From assembly GCA_965225625.1 (NCBI GenBank), contig CBDDBH010000022.1, positions 130,213-194,212 on the forward strand: a stretch of DNA of 64,000 nucleotides. The letters run 5' to 3'. The position numbers and the translations under genes were made by a program. The notes beneath the pieces are model-generated. The model ran no database searches. It saw only the letters and a list, made by a program, of their open reading frames with translations, and was not told where the DNA came from. Origin of the DNA: CBDDBH01 sp965225625 (GTDB lineage Bacteria > Pseudomonadota > Gammaproteobacteria > JADZEE01). This document shows positions 63,701 to 64,000 of the stretch, piece by piece; positions within the stretch are counted from its first letter, which is position 1; every line of letters starts with the position of its first letter.

Positions 63701-64000
63701 ACGGCTCTTCATCCAGGGAGACGAAGAGCGGCTGAATGCGCTGGAGCAGGTGGTCTCCAATGCCGCCGGTGGTGAATGTGTACTCGCGGCAGGCAGCGGG
63801 CTTTCTGCTTTCGCGCCTGACCCACTGCCACACCTGCGCCCTGCGGCCTGGGTCGGTGAAGATGATGAGGTGCTCGAAGGTTCGCTTTGCGACCTCGCTT
63901 TCGATCTTGCGGCGGACCGGGTACTGGGGGACGTTGTTGTCGACGCTGGAATCGCACTCGTAGACGGCGAACCCTGCCTTCTCCGCAATGGGATTGAGCG
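60783..64000 (-). CDS. Eco57I-type DNA methyltransferase (type IIG-like), 5' end beyond window
   Basis: At least 1071 residues, open to the window end. Motif I VLDPTCGSGAFLF lies at about 62557-62595 and the catalytic motif IV VVIGNPPWREYS at about 61803-61838, marking an N6-adenine methylase of the Eco57I/TaqI type. The region before motif I (LDEDLDYLRNRLKM... GYIFEKYVNQKQMGAYYTKEDI) is the helical segment with the YYTP-like motif seen in type IIG enzymes; the C-terminal part is the target-recognition region. The N-terminal end (NVPQYPVRRKIESEVAKRTF, HLIIFTDPGRRAQVWQW) may precede or include a nuclease. It heads the operon with 59525-60781. Confidence 0.85.
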   Translation of the reverse strand, partial: LNPIAEKAGFAVYECDSSVDNNVPQYPVRRKIESEVAKRTFEHLIIFTDPGRRAQVWQWVRRESRKPAACREYTFTTGGIGDHLLQRIQPLFVSLDEEPSLNIALVASRVRAALDVEKITKRFYERFQKELKAFGNFIEGITAEGDRDWYASLMLNRMMFVYFVQKQGFLDEDLDYLRNRLKMVQEQSGGGRFQQFYRLFLLRLFHEGLGQPDAQRAPDLAALLGRVPFLNGGLFDVHDLERDNPDITIPDAAFARVFDFFDGYRWHLDERPYREDNEINPDVLGYIFEKYVNQKQMGAYYTKEDITGYISRNTVIPFLFDAVRKECPVAFGPDGGVWRLLQEDPDRYVYPAVGHGITWSARDAQNPTRLDLPFDLPGETAAGIDDVSKRGGWNAAAPDDYALPTETWREVVARRQRHAQVRVKLAAGEVTEINDFITLNLDVERFAGDVIAQSEGPELLRAFWHAMRDVSVLDPTCGSGAFLFAALNVLEPLYTACLEGMRGFLDDAERSGRKRRPEHLGDFRRILEQVDKHPSERYFILKSIVLNNLYGVDIEESAVEICKLRLFLKLVAQLEKYDQIEPLPDIDFNVRAGNTLVGFTSLDAVRHAMRSVREQGADQGKMVMFEEEKEAIRRIKENAEIASRAFDRFRQQQTVLGGEITTAHKADLRKRLDSLRSELDRYLAVEYEIVPHDQSAYRRWRTTHQPFHWFVEFYSIMNKGGFDVVIGNPPWREYSATKKEYQVRAYETERCGNVYALCAERSIAIASQRGWFSFIVQLPFLSSSRMAGFRKFLVKNSSRFYYIPFDDRPGKLFEGLQHCRSVIFLTQVQAGRTKCSIHGTKYQRWFSTVREHLFHQIAFISVPDIASHQGIFPKLATDSQACLVDRLGDRATRPVSLHIRRVATSEFVFYQEAMQYWAKATYGLPFYSKHGLEGAPPHGRYLYTDESSPAHCIGAIINSSLFYVYFVTYSDCFHLSNTLVRNFPLADSAIGDSRLIRLSRALMNDLHEKATRKTIDTKNGDSITYEEFFAGGSKPIIDEIDHVLAEHYGFTEEELDFIINYDIKYRMGREG

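Noticed and set aside
60783..64000. PglX of a BREX system
   Set aside because: The methylase type is similar, but no PglZ, BrxC or other BREX genes are nearby; type IIG-like is safer.
1..64000. tRNA or rRNA genes
   Set aside because: I looked for T-loop and rRNA-like conserved sequence by eye and saw none; a covariance search would be needed to be certain.

Overview
The window looks like an uncultured Gram-negative bacterium, probably a marine or host-associated gammaproteobacterium (my inference from gene content: a TonB-dependent receptor, Rieske oxygenases, a PQQ dehydrogenase with a signal peptide, paired MFS transporters). It falls into two very different halves that meet near position 36,000.

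Positions 1-35,900 are gene-dense catabolic chromosome. They hold a 5'-truncated Rieske oxygenase, a TonB-dependent receptor, a hydrolase, a hybrid histidine kinase overlapping a STAS protein, and a divergent nitrogen/aromatic-type cluster (Rieske + DUF1116 on the minus strand; TetR + GlnT-like ligase + two Rieske subunits on the plus strand). These are followed by a quinone reductase-like protein, two MFS transporters, a hot-dog thioesterase, a PQQ alcohol dehydrogenase with a lanthanide-type DxD pair, a luciferase-like flavin enzyme, several cupins, a subtilisin-like protease with calcium-binding repeats, an AraC/GyrI regulator, a TauE transporter, an HpaB-type monooxygenase and a PP2C phosphatase. 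Intergenic spaces carry REP/MITE-like palindromes. The oxygenases, transporters and thioesterase suggest import and oxidative breakdown of small organic, possibly N-alkylated or aromatic, compounds; no reductase or ferredoxin partner for the Rieske subunits is visible.

Positions 36,000-64,000 are a mobile-element-rich, strongly eroded accessory region: at least five fragments or copies of one IS1380-type element, two IS21-type elements (one a remnant), two ISNCY-type (ISDol1-like) copies with recognisable target duplications, and broken serine recombinases and ribbon-helix-helix genes. Embedded are an RsgA GTPase, a VapBC-like toxin-antitoxin pair, a zinc-ribbon/DUF4145-like protein, and an Eco57I-type DNA methyltransferase with a winged-helix partner.

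The most interesting unit is 43,130-50,408: five tightly coupled genes (double-SIS/HAD fusion; PRTase-like protein; P-loop ATPase; unknown Rossmann-like protein; PfkB sugar kinase carrying two CxxC motifs). The enzyme folds suggest that a phosphosugar or phosphoribosyl compound is made or turned over under control of an ATPase. Its position among transposons, a toxin-antitoxin pair and a restriction-type methylase makes a conflict/defence role plausible but unproven.
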